64,000 nt of DNA from Aerococcus viridans (GCF_001543285.1 NZ_CP014164.1:930001-994000); one strand, 5' to 3'. Shown: positions 1 through 9,029, numbered from the stretch's first letter. A program made the numbers and translations. Notes: generated from the letters alone by a model not told the origin.

Positions 1-546
1 TCGATCTCACCTAATTTAACAACTATGTTGAATGAAGAGGGTGTTTCCTCAGTTTCTGTTTCTGGTAAAGACAATAAAATTATGGAAGCCGTGAAGAAGG
101 ATGAGTCGCTAGGTTTAGTTGGCCAGGTAACCAATGTCAACACTGACTACCTACGCCAAATGTTAGATGATAATTTGCTTCCAGTGATTTCACCCATCGC
201 TCATGGCCCCAAAGGAGAAAGCTTGAACATCAATTCGGATGAAGCGGCCGCTGCCATTGCCTCAGCTTTAAATGCTGAAAAAATGATTTATCTAACCGAT
301 ATTAACGGCATTTATGAAGATCCGGCTGACCCAACAACTTTATGTTCGGTTATGTCCGCTGACCAAATCCAAAAAGCCATTGAAAATGAAATGATTACAG
401 GCGGTATGATCCCTAAAGTGGAAAATTGCCTAGACGCCATCCAATCGGGCGTCCGTTCGTGCCAGATTATCGACGGCACCATTCCCCATGCTATTATCTT
501 AGAGTTATTTACCAAAAATGGCATCGGCACCATGATTACAGCTTAA
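1..546 (+). CDS. argB: Acetylglutamate kinase, 3' part (5' end outside window)
   Basis: The frame is open from base 1, so the gene starts upstream and only the last 181 residues are seen. ArgB phosphorylates N-acetylglutamate, the second step of cyclic arginine synthesis in the cytoplasm. The visible part matches the C-terminal half of the amino-acid kinase fold: the nucleotide-site stretch YLTDINGIYEDP and the GGMIPKVE loop near the end, followed by a short tail ending in GTMI. The first internal ATG (base 25) lies inside the conserved fold and is not a start. The gene sits 15 bp before argF in a tight arginine operon. Identity is well supported; the N-terminal half cannot be judged. Confidence 0.93.
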   Translation, partial: SISPNLTTMLNEEGVSSVSVSGKDNKIMEAVKKDESLGLVGQVTNVNTDYLRQMLDDNLLPVISPIAHGPKGESLNINSDEAAAAIASALNAEKMIYLTDINGIYEDPADPTTLCSVMSADQIQKAIENEMITGGMIPKVENCLDAIQSGVRSCQIIDGTIPHAIILELFTKNGIGTMITA

Positions 547-561
547 AAAGGTGGTTTATAC

Positions 562-1587
562 ATGAACTTACAAAATAAAAACTTTTTAAAATTACTGGAT
601 TATACCAGTGAAGAAATTGAATTCCTAATCGACTTCGCCTTGCATTTGAAAAAATTAAAAAAAGCCAATATTCCACACGAATATTTAAAAGGACAAAATA
701 TTGCCCTATTATTTGAAAAATCTTCCACTCGGACCCGTGCAGCCTTTACCGTAGCAGTCAACGATCTAGGCGGTCACCCTGAATACCTTGGGGCCAACGA
801 CATCCAACTCGGTAAGAAAGAATCTGTTATCGATACTGCAAAAGTCCTTGGCGCCATGTTTGACGGCATCGAATATCGTGGTTTTGACCAGGAAGCAGTC
901 GAATTGTTAGGGGCCCATGCAGGTGTACCAGTTTGGAACGGATTGACCGATACCTGGCATCCAACCCAAATGATCGCGGACTTTATGACTATTAAAGAGA
1001 TTTTTGGTTGTTTAAAAGGGCACCACTTAGTCTATCTAGGAGATGGTCGTAACAATATGGCCAACTCTTTAATGATTGCAGGTGCCAAGTTGGGCGTTGA
1101 CATTACCATTGCGACTAGCTCACAATTACAACCTGAACAAGATATTCTTGAAACCGCTCAAGACATCGCCAAAGCAACAAATGCCAAAATCACCGTAACA
1201 AATAACCCAGTTCAAGCCGTGAAAACGGCCAACATTATATACACAGATGTCTGGGTCTCAATGGGTGAGGAAGCGTCCTTTGAAGACCGGATCAAGCAAT
1301 TAATGCCATTTCAAGTCAACAAATCGTTGATAGACCAAGTTGAGACAGCGAATTTCATTTTCCTACATTGCCTACCTGCCTTCCATGACGCAAAAACCAC
1401 TTACGGCCAGCAAGTCTTAGACCAATACGGCTACCAAGAAATGGAAGTGACAGATGAAGTCTTCCAGGCCGATTACGCCAAACAATTCTTACAAGCAGAA
1501 AATCGCTTGCACTCAATTAAAGCCATCATGGCAGCTACAAACGGCAACTTATTCTGGCCAAACAATAATGACAAAGGAGGCGATTAG
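562..1587 (+). CDS. argF: Ornithine carbamoyltransferase
   Basis: Joins ornithine and carbamoyl phosphate to make citrulline. The 341-residue length is normal for the family. The carbamoyl-phosphate loop SSTRTR is at about residues 54-59, HPTQ at about 133-136, and the ornithine-site HCLP at about 269-272. An AAGGTGG ribosome site precedes the ATG. The stop TAG directly abuts the GTG of argC, so translation is probably coupled. Placement between argB and argC is unusual, since argF commonly ends the operon or lies elsewhere. A catabolic arcB role is possible from sequence alone, but the neighbours are all biosynthetic, so the anabolic call is preferred. Confidence 0.92.
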   Translation: MNLQNKNFLKLLDYTSEEIEFLIDFALHLKKLKKANIPHEYLKGQNIALLFEKSSTRTRAAFTVAVNDLGGHPEYLGANDIQLGKKESVIDTAKVLGAMFDGIEYRGFDQEAVELLGAHAGVPVWNGLTDTWHPTQMIADFMTIKEIFGCLKGHHLVYLGDGRNNMANSLMIAGAKLGVDITIATSSQLQPEQDILETAQDIAKATNAKITVTNNPVQAVKTANIIYTDVWVSMGEEASFEDRIKQLMPFQVNKSLIDQVETANFIFLHCLPAFHDAKTTYGQQVLDQYGYQEMEVTDEVFQADYAKQFLQAENRLHSIKAIMAATNGNLFWPNNNDKGGD

Positions 1588-2628
1588 GTGATTAAAGTAG
1601 GGATTATCGGGGCAACTGGCTATACAGGTGAAGAATTAATCCGCTTGTTGGTGACCCGACCAGATATTGAATTAACCACTTTAACTTCGAGAAATGAAGT
1701 GGGAACTAAGGTTCAGGACTATTATCCTCATTTCAAGGGCTTAATCGACCAATCCTTCGTGGCTTATGATCCAAACCAAATTTTCGACCAAGTGGATGTC
1801 TTATTCTTGTGCTTGCCGCACGGGGTATCCATGGAAATCGCTAAAGCAGCGCAAGCACATGACGTCAAGGTGATTGATTTGGGTGCGGACTTTAGACTTA
1901 AGGATAGCCAAGTCTACCAAGAATATTATGGCATTCCACAAACAGAACCTGATTTACTTGAACAAGCGGTTTATGGTTTACCTGAACTTTACGCAGATGA
2001 CATTCACAAGGCAGATTTAATCGCTAATCCTGGCTGTTTTGTGACCTGCAGTTTGCTCGGCTTATTGCCAGTAATCGACCAAGAGTTCATTCGAACAGAT
2101 TCAGTAATTATTGATGCCAAAACAGGTGTCTCTGGGGCAGGCCGTTCTGCCAAAGTAGCCAACTTACTGACTGAGTTAGGTAATAACTTTTATGCTTACA
2201 ATCCTATGGCACACCGCCATATTCCTGAAATTGAGCAGACTTTAAATAATGTCGCCAAAAAACAAGTCACTGTTCAATTCACTCCGCATATGTTGCCAAT
2301 AGAACGGGGCATTCATGCCACTTTTTACCTGGACTTAACAGCTGACATTACTGAAGACCAAGTTCGTCAAATCTACCAAGATTACTACCAAGATAAATAC
2401 TTTATTCACATCCTAGGTCAAGACCAATTGCCACAAATTAAGGCGGTACGGGCTAGCAATTTTGCCCATATCCAAGTCAAAGTTGACCAAAGAACCAACC
2501 GGTTAGTGATTTTTGCCGTTATAGACAACCTAGTAAAAGGGGCAGCTGGTCAAGCCATCCAAAATATGAACCTAATGTTTGGACTAGACCAAACGACAGG
2601 GCTTACCCAAGTCCCAATCTTTCCATAA
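1588..2628 (+). CDS. argC: N-acetyl-gamma-glutamyl-phosphate reductase
   Basis: NADPH-dependent reductase for the third step of arginine synthesis, turning N-acetylglutamyl phosphate into the semialdehyde. 346 residues, normal for the family. It begins with the dinucleotide-binding loop GATGYTGEEL at about residue 8 and has the catalytic cysteine in NPGCF (about C150). The start is GTG immediately after the argF stop, with the GGAGG ribosome site inside the last argF codons. This supports translational coupling. Confidence 0.95.
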   Translation: MIKVGIIGATGYTGEELIRLLVTRPDIELTTLTSRNEVGTKVQDYYPHFKGLIDQSFVAYDPNQIFDQVDVLFLCLPHGVSMEIAKAAQAHDVKVIDLGADFRLKDSQVYQEYYGIPQTEPDLLEQAVYGLPELYADDIHKADLIANPGCFVTCSLLGLLPVIDQEFIRTDSVIIDAKTGVSGAGRSAKVANLLTELGNNFYAYNPMAHRHIPEIEQTLNNVAKKQVTVQFTPHMLPIERGIHATFYLDLTADITEDQVRQIYQDYYQDKYFIHILGQDQLPQIKAVRASNFAHIQVKVDQRTNRLVIFAVIDNLVKGAAGQAIQNMNLMFGLDQTTGLTQVPIFP

Positions 2629-2653
2629 GCATTAATGAAAGGAGTTCGATTAC

Positions 2654-3925
2654 ATGTCACAAAGTCAATTAGCGACCACAATAAGTAATGAAAATGCTGA
2701 ACCACATCCCTTAGCTAGTCAGGCCATTTCTGGAGGCCTTTGCGCTATTGAAAATGTCTGGGTGTCTGGTGTACATTCTGGTTTCAAACACTGTAATAAA
2801 GATTTAGCCCTGATTTATTTTCCAAAAGGGGCCACTGTGGTAGGGGTATTTACAAAAAATGCCATCCAATCGCATCATATCAAATATGATAAAAAACGCT
2901 TGAATGAACAGGCCACCTTTAAAGCCATTATGATTAACTCAGGAAATGCCAACACCTTTAACGGACCAAAAGGAGATACCGATGTTCAAATCATGGCTAA
3001 CACACTAGCTAGCAAGCTAAAGATTCAACCAGATGAAGTCCTGATTTGTTCTACGGGTGTTATTGGTGTACCAATGGACCTGAGTAATTTCGACAACCAA
3101 GTGGACACATTAGCCCATAACCTGACGGCCGGTGATTCGATTCAAGCGGCTGAAGCCATTATGACTACGGATACCAAAATTAAACAAGCTGCTATTGCCT
3201 TTGAAATCGAAGGGCAGCTCGTTCACCTAGCAGCCATTGCCAAGGGGTCAGGTATGATCCACCCGAATATGGGCACCATGTTGTCGTATTTGGTAACTGA
3301 TTTGGATCTTGGCCAAGAGACCTTACAGCAATTGCTGAAAGCGTCTGTCAACCAATCTTTCAACAAGATTTCAGTTGATGGGGATACTAGTCCCAACGAT
3401 ACCGTCCTTCTGGCGTCTACCAACAAGGTCTCTGTCAAGCCAACTAAACAGCACATACTCATTTTTCAGGAGAAATTAACGGAAATCTGTCAAATGATGG
3501 CTCAGGAAATCGTGGCCGATGGAGAAGGAGCAACAAAATTTGTCACCGTTGCTGTGAAAGGGGCGGCAGATCAAGCAGACGCTGAAGGCATTGCCAAACA
3601 GGTAGCGACATCGTCCCTTGTGAAAACAGCTGTTTACGGGCAAGACGCTAACTGGGGCCGGGTACTTTCAGCCATTGGTCAAGCCCAACCTGATTACCTA
3701 GATCCAACGAAAATTCAGATCAGTTTTATTTCTGAAAAGGGAGAGATTTTAACCTGCAAGAATGGTCAAGGGCTAGTATTTGATGAAGATTTAGCCTATG
3801 AAATCCTATCTGAAACAGACATCACAATTGCTATTGATTTAGGCATCGGTAAGAGCCAGATAGCCGTTTGGACCTGCGATATGACTGAAGATTACATCAA
3901 AATTAATGCCGACTACCGGAGTTAG
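2654..3925 (+). CDS. argJ: Bifunctional ornithine acetyltransferase / N-acetylglutamate synthase
   Basis: Moves the acetyl group from N-acetylornithine to glutamate, closing the acetyl cycle. The 423-residue precursor normally cleaves itself into two chains before a nucleophilic threonine. The motif KGSGMIHPNMGTML is present and puts that threonine at about T208. An AAAGGAG ribosome site precedes the ATG. Whether the enzyme is mono- or bifunctional cannot be read from sequence; no separate argA is visible in the window. The gene follows argC by 25 bp. Confidence 0.94.
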   Translation: MSQSQLATTISNENAEPHPLASQAISGGLCAIENVWVSGVHSGFKHCNKDLALIYFPKGATVVGVFTKNAIQSHHIKYDKKRLNEQATFKAIMINSGNANTFNGPKGDTDVQIMANTLASKLKIQPDEVLICSTGVIGVPMDLSNFDNQVDTLAHNLTAGDSIQAAEAIMTTDTKIKQAAIAFEIEGQLVHLAAIAKGSGMIHPNMGTMLSYLVTDLDLGQETLQQLLKASVNQSFNKISVDGDTSPNDTVLLASTNKVSVKPTKQHILIFQEKLTEICQMMAQEIVADGEGATKFVTVAVKGAADQADAEGIAKQVATSSLVKTAVYGQDANWGRVLSAIGQAQPDYLDPTKIQISFISEKGEILTCKNGQGLVFDEDLAYEILSETDITIAIDLGIGKSQIAVWTCDMTEDYIKINADYRS

Positions 3926-3934
3926 GAGGAGCAT

Positions 3935-5134
3935 ATGACGACACAAAATCTCAATACACAAGAATTGATTGCATTAGGACAAGAAGTCACCATGCACACC
4001 TTTAACCGTCAAGAAACAGTTTTGGTCAAAGGTCAAGGTCCCTATGTTGAAGATCTTGATGGGAAGATGTACATCGATTTCATTTCTGGTATCGCCTGTA
4101 ACGTATTAGGGCACGCCGACCAAGGATTCGTCGAATACATTTCTAAGCAGGCAGGCAATTTGATCCATGTGTCTAACCTTTTCTGGAATGAAAATGGGGT
4201 AAAACTAGCCGAAAAATTAAGCCAAGCTTCAAATCTGGACAAGACTTTCTTCGCCAATTCTGGGACTGAAGCCAATGAAGCAGCTATTAAACTGGCCCGT
4301 AAATGGGGGACTGAAAGCAAGGGACCGGATGCCTTTGAAATTATTTCCATGAACCAATCTTTCCACGGCCGGACCTTAGCAAGCTTAACGGCGACCGGCC
4401 AAGAAGACATGCACACCGCCTTTAAACCTTTGCCAGTCGGCTTTAAATATGTGGATTTTAATGACGTTAACGCTTTAAAAAAGGTTGTTAACAAGAATAC
4501 TTGCGCCATTTTGCTTGAGGTCATCCAAGGAGAGGGTGGGGTCAATGCCATTACGCCTGAATTCATGTCTGCTATCAACACACTGCAAAAACAAGAAAAT
4601 GTCCTCGTGATTGTAGATGAGATACAAACAGGAATTGGCCGTACTGGAACTATGTTCGCCTTTCAACAAACCGCCTTAAGTCCAGATATCATCACCCTAG
4701 CTAAAGGGTTAGGTGGGGGCATACCAATCGGTGCTGTAGTAGCAAAGGACCGGGTGGCCGACCACTTTCAACCAGGAGACCACGGCACTACCTTTGGTGG
4801 TAATCCATTAGCTACAGCAGCGGGCAATTATATCTTGTCAGCCATTGACAACCAAGAACTATTGAAAAATGTGAAGGTGATATCTGCTTATATTAAGGAT
4901 CAAGTGCAATCCTGGCAGTCACCTATAATTGAAGAAGTTCGTGGTCAAGGGTTTTTGATTGGGTTGAAAGTCACTAAGCCAGTAGCCCAAGTGATTGCGG
5001 CAGCAGCAGACCAAGGTTTACTAGTGACTTCAGCTAAGGACAACGTCATCCGTTTACTACCCCCATTAAATGTCACAAAAGATGTGGTAGATCAAGCTTT
5101 AGCTAAGTTGAAAACGGCTCTTGAGCGTGAATAA
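3935..5134 (+). CDS. argD: Acetylornithine aminotransferase
   Basis: PLP-dependent class III aminotransferase that makes N-acetylornithine from the semialdehyde. 399 residues. The cofactor aspartate lies in IVDEIQTGIGRTG, and the Schiff-base lysine in LAKGLGGGIPIGA is about K257. An AGGAGGA ribosome site is 9 bp after the argJ stop. It is the last gene of the arginine operon here. The family also includes ornithine and other omega-aminotransferases, so the assignment leans on the operon. Confidence 0.92.
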   Translation: MTTQNLNTQELIALGQEVTMHTFNRQETVLVKGQGPYVEDLDGKMYIDFISGIACNVLGHADQGFVEYISKQAGNLIHVSNLFWNENGVKLAEKLSQASNLDKTFFANSGTEANEAAIKLARKWGTESKGPDAFEIISMNQSFHGRTLASLTATGQEDMHTAFKPLPVGFKYVDFNDVNALKKVVNKNTCAILLEVIQGEGGVNAITPEFMSAINTLQKQENVLVIVDEIQTGIGRTGTMFAFQQTALSPDIITLAKGLGGGIPIGAVVAKDRVADHFQPGDHGTTFGGNPLATAAGNYILSAIDNQELLKNVKVISAYIKDQVQSWQSPIIEEVRGQGFLIGLKVTKPVAQVIAAAADQGLLVTSAKDNVIRLLPPLNVTKDVVDQALAKLKTALERE

Positions 5135-5145
5135 GGCTAGTAGAT

Positions 5146-5183
5146 ACCTATAAGAATGTCCTTCTAAATGATATCTTATAGGT
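5146..5183. repeat. 10-bp perfect inverted repeat after argD
   Basis: ACCTATAAGA (5146-5155) and TCTTATAGGT (5174-5183) are perfect reverse complements with an 18-nt spacer. The repeat lies 11 bp after the argD stop. No T-run follows, so it is not a standard terminator. It could be a weak terminator, a processing site or a protein-binding site. Confidence 0.5.
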
Positions 5184-5283
5184 TGACATACCCTCAATAT
5201 CCTGGTAAATTGCTTTTATACCATAACAATTTCAAAGAAAGGTCAGGTATCCAGTCCAATGAAGTTATAATCCTACTTTATTT

Positions 5284-5340
5284 AAAATAGTGAGCGAGAA
5301 AAAACACCGATAATAGTGTTGGTTTAACCTCGCCTATTTT
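5284..5340 (+). other. Nested stem-loop between argD and the ABC-F gene
   Basis: AAAATAG (5284-5290) pairs with CTATTTT (5334-5340), GCGAG (5294-5298) with CTCGC (5329-5333), and inside these AACAC (5303-5307) with GTGTT (5316-5320). Together they form a stacked hairpin with a 3-nt bulge. It is the main structure in the first half of the 437-bp gap between argD and the ABC-F gene. It could be part of a leader RNA or a terminator whose T-tract is part of the stem. Confidence 0.45.
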
Positions 5341-5438
5341 GGTAGGATAAAAAACTTTGGACGGATACTATCGACCTTTCTTTTTGTGTGCATTTTTATC
5401 ATTGAAGAAAGTTTCACGAAACATGTAAGTGGGCCTAT

Positions 5439-5464
5439 ATCTAGGGTATACAATAGACCTAGAT
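5439..5464. repeat. 7-bp inverted repeat in the ABC-F upstream region
   Basis: ATCTAGG (5439-5445) and CCTAGAT (5458-5464) are perfect reverse complements flanking GTATACAATAGA, which contains a TATACAAT-like -10 sequence. It could be an operator around a promoter or another leader hairpin. Confidence 0.35.
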
Positions 5465-5509
5465 TGGGTTGGCATCGTCATTTTTCAAGTATCCATGTTC
5501 AACATTTGT

Positions 5510-5548
5510 CCTACTACAGAACAAATTAGTAGGGCAATTTTTGTGCCC
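5510..5548 (+). terminator. Leader terminator (candidate attenuator) of the ABC-F gene
   Basis: CCTACTA (5510-5516) and TAGTAGG (5527-5533) form a perfect 7-bp stem with a 10-nt loop, followed by GCAATTTTT. An overlapping alternative hairpin, GGGCA (5532-5536) with TGCCC (5544-5548), cannot form at the same time as the full terminator. The structure ends only 24 bp before the start codon, where a terminator makes sense mainly as an attenuator. Many antibiotic-resistance ABC-F genes are known to be controlled this way; the role here is inferred. Confidence 0.6.
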
Positions 5549-5571
5549 AAAATAATAAAGGAGGCACATAT

Positions 5572-7113
5572 ATGTTACAAATTAAACACTTAACTATGAC
5601 GCAAGCTAGCACTGTATTCACCATAATTGACGACTTATCATTTGTGGTAAACCCTGGTGATAAGGTCGCAATTATTGGCGAAGAGGGCAACGGGAAATCG
5701 TCGATTCTAAAATATATTGTCGGGGATGAAAGTATTCAATCGTATCTTGAAATTACCGGGCAAATGATCAATCATTTTACCCAGTTGGCTTATTTACCCC
5801 AAGCTATGGCAAATGAGGACCTAGCAAAGTCATTGGAAAATTATTTTTTCAGGGGTCGGGATTACGCAGATGTGGATTATCAATTGCTCTATCAACTGGG
5901 TAACCGGCTAAACTTTGATGTGGAACGGATTTATGACCAACAGTTAGTGGGAGACCTGTCTGGAGGTGAGCGGATCAAGTTTCAGTTGATTGACTTGCTG
6001 ATGGATGAGCCAGATCTGTTGGTGATGGATGAACCATCTAATGATCTAGATGTCGAAACCAGTCTCTGGCTTGAAAAGTTTATTCAGCAAAGTGACTTGG
6101 CTATGATTTATATCTCCCATGACGAGTTGTTGCTTAAACGAACCGCCACCCATATCCTCCATGTAGAAAGATTGACCAACAAGTCGACTGCCCGGTCAAC
6201 ATTTGTAAAGGCCAGCTACGAAGATTACCTAACCCACCGTGACCAAGAGATGTCCAATCAGGAGAATTTAGCCAACAAGCAGCGGGTAGAAGACCAAAAA
6301 CGGATGGCGAAGTTTAACCGCGTGCACGATTCAGTAGACCACCAATTGAACAATACCAAGGATTCTACTGCAGGACGACTTCTTGCTAAAAAGATGAAAG
6401 CTGTCCAATCTATGGACAAGAGATTTGAACGCGAACGGGCCAAATTTGTGGACCATCCGATTAAAGAAGCGCCCATTCATATTGAATTTTCTAACGTGAA
6501 CCCTTTATCCAAGAGCCAAGTGGTCGTGCACTTAGACGACGGTCAAGTGACCGTTGATGACCGCACATTAGCCGACAATCTGCAACTAACTGTCAAAGGT
6601 CAAGATAAAATCGGCATTATTGGCCCTAATGGTATTGGCAAAACGACTTTCCTTCGTCAACTTTGGTGTGATTTAAAAGATGCTAAAGGCCTCCAAGTGG
6701 GCTACATGCCCCAACAATACAGTGAGGAAATTCCTGATGACCAAACCCCTATCGAATTTATGACTACCAGTGGGGACAAGGAAGAAAGAACGCAAATCAT
6801 GACTTATTTGGGTAGTCTCCGCTTTTTACCTGAAGAAATGGACCAACCAATAGCTTACTTATCCGGTGGGCAAAAGGGAAAACTTATCCTAGCCAGTTTG
6901 GACCTTAAAGGATACAATGTCTTACTCTTAGATGAACCGACTAGGAATTTCTCAGCTTCTTCTCAACAAGAAATCCGTACGGTTTTCAATGATTATCCCG
7001 GCGCTATCATCACCGTTTCCCACGACCGACAGTTTTTAAAATCAGTGTGTGACACAGTGTATGAATTAAGTTCTGAGGGGTTTCAAATCGTTGACCATGT
7101 CAATCAATGGTAA
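5572..7113 (+). CDS. ABC-F family ATP-binding protein (ribosome-associated type)
   Basis: 513-residue soluble protein with two ABC domains joined by a charged linker (about residues 210-300) and no membrane segments, the ABC-F layout. Domain 1 has Walker A GEEGNGKSS (about K42), signature LSGGERIKF and catalytic E154 in MDEPSNDLD. Domain 2 has Walker A GPNGIGKTT (about K357), signature LSGGQKGKL and E455 in LLLDEPTRNFSA, an atypical D-loop in place of TNHLD. ABC-F proteins bind the ribosomal E-site; some give resistance to peptidyl-transferase drugs, others are housekeeping. The attenuator-like leader and single-gene context favour an inducible resistance or stress role, but the subfamily is not established. 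Start: ATG with AAAGGAGG. Confidence 0.85.
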   Translation: MLQIKHLTMTQASTVFTIIDDLSFVVNPGDKVAIIGEEGNGKSSILKYIVGDESIQSYLEITGQMINHFTQLAYLPQAMANEDLAKSLENYFFRGRDYADVDYQLLYQLGNRLNFDVERIYDQQLVGDLSGGERIKFQLIDLLMDEPDLLVMDEPSNDLDVETSLWLEKFIQQSDLAMIYISHDELLLKRTATHILHVERLTNKSTARSTFVKASYEDYLTHRDQEMSNQENLANKQRVEDQKRMAKFNRVHDSVDHQLNNTKDSTAGRLLAKKMKAVQSMDKRFERERAKFVDHPIKEAPIHIEFSNVNPLSKSQVVVHLDDGQVTVDDRTLADNLQLTVKGQDKIGIIGPNGIGKTTFLRQLWCDLKDAKGLQVGYMPQQYSEEIPDDQTPIEFMTTSGDKEERTQIMTYLGSLRFLPEEMDQPIAYLSGGQKGKLILASLDLKGYNVLLLDEPTRNFSASSQQEIRTVFNDYPGAIITVSHDRQFLKSVCDTVYELSSEGFQIVDHVNQW

Positions 7114-7158
7114 AAAATGAAAATGTAGTGAAAACTTTCATGGCATAATGGAAGGGCA

Positions 7159-7202
7159 ACCGGATGCTGGCTGATATAAAAAAGGCAGGTCCGGTATTTT
7201 TT
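7159..7202 (+). terminator. Terminator after the ABC-F gene
   Basis: ACCGG (7159-7163) pairs with CCGGT (7191-7195), with further partial pairing of CTGGC against GGCAG inside, followed by ATTTTTT. It sits about 45 bp after the ABC-F stop. Confidence 0.55.
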
Positions 7203-7233
7203 GGAGGGGCCTACATGCGTTTATTTATTTAAA

Positions 7234-7292
7234 GTCGCCCCTTGAGAAAACCGTGTAATTCATTACATGGATGAATCAAGTTCTAGGGCGAC
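7234..7292. repeat. Left-end palindrome of the IS200/IS605 element
   Basis: GTCGCCC (7234-7240) and GGGCGAC (7286-7292) are perfect reverse complements. Inside, CCTTGA pairs near TCAAG, and a 9-bp hairpin (7251-7270, TGTAAT facing ATTACA) sits at the centre. It overlaps the tnpA stop codon. It is likely both the left-end structure recognised by TnpA and a terminator of tnpA transcription. Confidence 0.6.
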
Positions 7293-7716
7293 CGTCATTG
7301 TATTCCGTTAATTGATTTTCTATATACTTTTTAACAGCTTCTTTAGACATACTGCCTACTGTTGCCATGAAATAACTAGGTGTCCATAAATGGCCACCCC
7401 ATAACATTGTCTTTGTTTCTGGATAAGCTTTAAACCATAGACGTGCAGATTTCTCTTTAAGTGTCTTGACGATACTACTTGCGGCATGTTTAGGGTTGAA
7501 CGAAATCAACATATGAATATGGTCAGGCATAACTTGCAGCGATTGGATGACAATATCATGTTCATCACAAATGTGCGTCAACATATCTTGCATGGCGTTT
7601 TGCTTTTCAATGGTTGTAAATATTTCCTTACGATACTTTGTTACCCAAACCAAATAGAAATTAAAATTATAGACATTTGTCCTTGTTTTCACAATCATAT
7701 GTAAACACTTCTTCAA
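7276..7716 (-). CDS. tnpA: IS200/IS605 family transposase TnpA (Y1 HUH)
   Basis: 146 residues, the normal size for the family. It has the HUH metal-binding motif PDHIHMLI and the catalytic tyrosine in the C-terminal helix SKEAVKKYIENQ. The upstream stretch NFYLVWVTKYRKEIF is typical of the family. It cuts single-stranded ends at hairpins and moves the element as a single-strand circle. The gene looks intact, so the element may still move. It is transcribed away from tnpB across an 82-bp gap. Confidence 0.92.
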   Translation of the reverse strand: MKKCLHMIVKTRTNVYNFNFYLVWVTKYRKEIFTTIEKQNAMQDMLTHICDEHDIVIQSLQVMPDHIHMLISFNPKHAASSIVKTLKEKSARLWFKAYPETKTMLWGGHLWTPSYFMATVGSMSKEAVKKYIENQLTEYNDGRPRT

Positions 7717-7760
7717 CTAAATTATAGTAATTGTTATCGCTATAAACAAGTGTCATACGT

Positions 7761-7770
7761 ATGGTATAAT
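7761..7770 (+). promoter_or_regulatory. Extended -10 promoter of tnpB
   Basis: TGGTATAAT gives an extended -10 (TG, one base, TATAAT at 7765-7770) about 29 bp before the tnpB start. No good -35 is visible. A GGGGGTG ribosome site follows before ATG 7799. Confidence 0.5.
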
Positions 7771-7798
7771 ATATCTATAAACGCAAGGGGGTGAAAAC

Positions 7799-8940
7799 AT
7801 GTATCAAGGAATTGAGTGTAAAATCTATCCTAACGAAAAACAGCGTCAGTTAATTCATATGACCTTTGGTCATACCCGATTCATCTGGAACGAAATGTTG
7901 GCCATGTTGAATGCGCGGTACGAAAACAATCCTGACCTTCAAATGCTATCTTATAATGCGTTATCCTCTCTTATTCCACAAATGAAGAAGGAATATCCCT
8001 GGTTGCGTGAAGTTGATAGCGTAGCTGTTCAATGTAGTGTTAAACGCTTATCCGAAACTTTTGTTCGTTTTTTAAAGGTTATTCAAAATACCCAAAATTC
8101 AAATCAAAGAAGAACACCAGACAGTCGTATTTAAGTACCATACGTGGCAACAACATTCGTTTTAATGATAATCAGCGGTATATCAAATTACCCAAATTAG
8201 GTTGGATAAAATGTAAGTCAAGTGTGCTTCATATTGAGAATGAACGCATAAAATCTGTCACCGTTAAATATACACCTAGTGGCGACTACTATATCTCCCT
8301 TTTGGTCACAAGCGATAATCAAGCAATGCCCAAAACAGGAAATGTAGTCGGTGTCGATTTAGGTGTAAGTGATTTAGCTATTACGTCTGATGGTCAAAAA
8401 TATCAAAGTCAGCGACTACATTTGTCTTATAAGAAGCAATTACATTATTGGGAAAAGCGAATGGCCCGTAGACGTTTACAAGCCAAAAAGAACGGTGTAG
8501 CTTTAGCGGATGCGAAAAACTACCAGCAAGCCAAACGCCAAGTGGCCCGTATTCATCAACGTATCAAAAACATCCGCAAGGATTACATTCATAAAATCAC
8601 AACCGATATGGTTAAAAGTTATGACGTTATCGTTCTAGAGGATTTAAAGACGACTAATATGATGAAAAATCATCAATTAGCCCGTTCAATCGCTGGCCAA
8701 TCCTGGCGGATGTTTAGAACAATCCTAGAGGCAAGGTGCGAAATGTACGATAAGACATTTGTGGCTATTAATCCGTACAAGACATCCCAGAAATGTTCTA
8801 ATTGCGGGTATGATAGCGGTAAAAAAGCGTTAAATATACGTCATTGGACTTGTATGAAGTGTAATCTGCATCACGATAGAGATATCAACGCAGCTAAAAA
8901 TATATTAAATATTGGCCTGGAACAGGCCTTAGTTAAATAG
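7799..8940 (+). pseudogene. tnpB: TnpB RNA-guided nuclease gene, split by a -1 frameshift
   Basis: Two frames together cover a complete TnpB. The first (7799-8134) carries the N-terminal part to ETFVRFLK, the second continues with KGYSKYPKFK, which is where family members read on. The switch falls in a run of six T (8068-8073), where the sequence is T-TTT-TTA, a classic -1 slippage heptamer. A -1 shift gives a 380-residue protein, near the family norm. The second part keeps RuvC motifs GVDLGVSDLA (Asp), VLEDLK (Glu) and HDRDINAAKN (Asp), plus a CxxC...CxxC zinc finger. Either one T was lost (pseudogene) or slippage makes the full protein. No clear stimulatory hairpin follows, so loss of a T is more likely. 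Confidence 0.8.
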
Positions 8941-9029
8941 CTTAGACCGCTGTTTTGCTTTGAAATAAGTGGAACAAGTCATGAGTGTTCCTAGAAACAC
9001 GCCATTTTAATGGCGTTGTAGTTCATCAA
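8941..9029 (+). ncRNA. Right end of the IS, candidate omega-RNA scaffold
   Basis: After the tnpB stop come two hairpins: GGAACA (8971-8976) with TGTTCC (8986-8991), and ACGCCATT (8999-9006) with AATGGCGT (9009-9016). In related elements the 3' end of tnpB through the right end is processed into the guide RNA used by TnpB, with the guide taken from flanking DNA. That role is inferred from family knowledge. Confidence 0.4.

Noticed and set aside
25..546. ATG at base 25 as the start of argB
   Set aside because: The frame is open upstream to base 1 and residues before the ATG continue the conserved fold; the gene starts outside the window.
5495..5611. Short leader-peptide frame before the ABC-F gene
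   Set aside because: It begins at an ATG without a ribosome site and runs through the ABC-F start region; not enough support.
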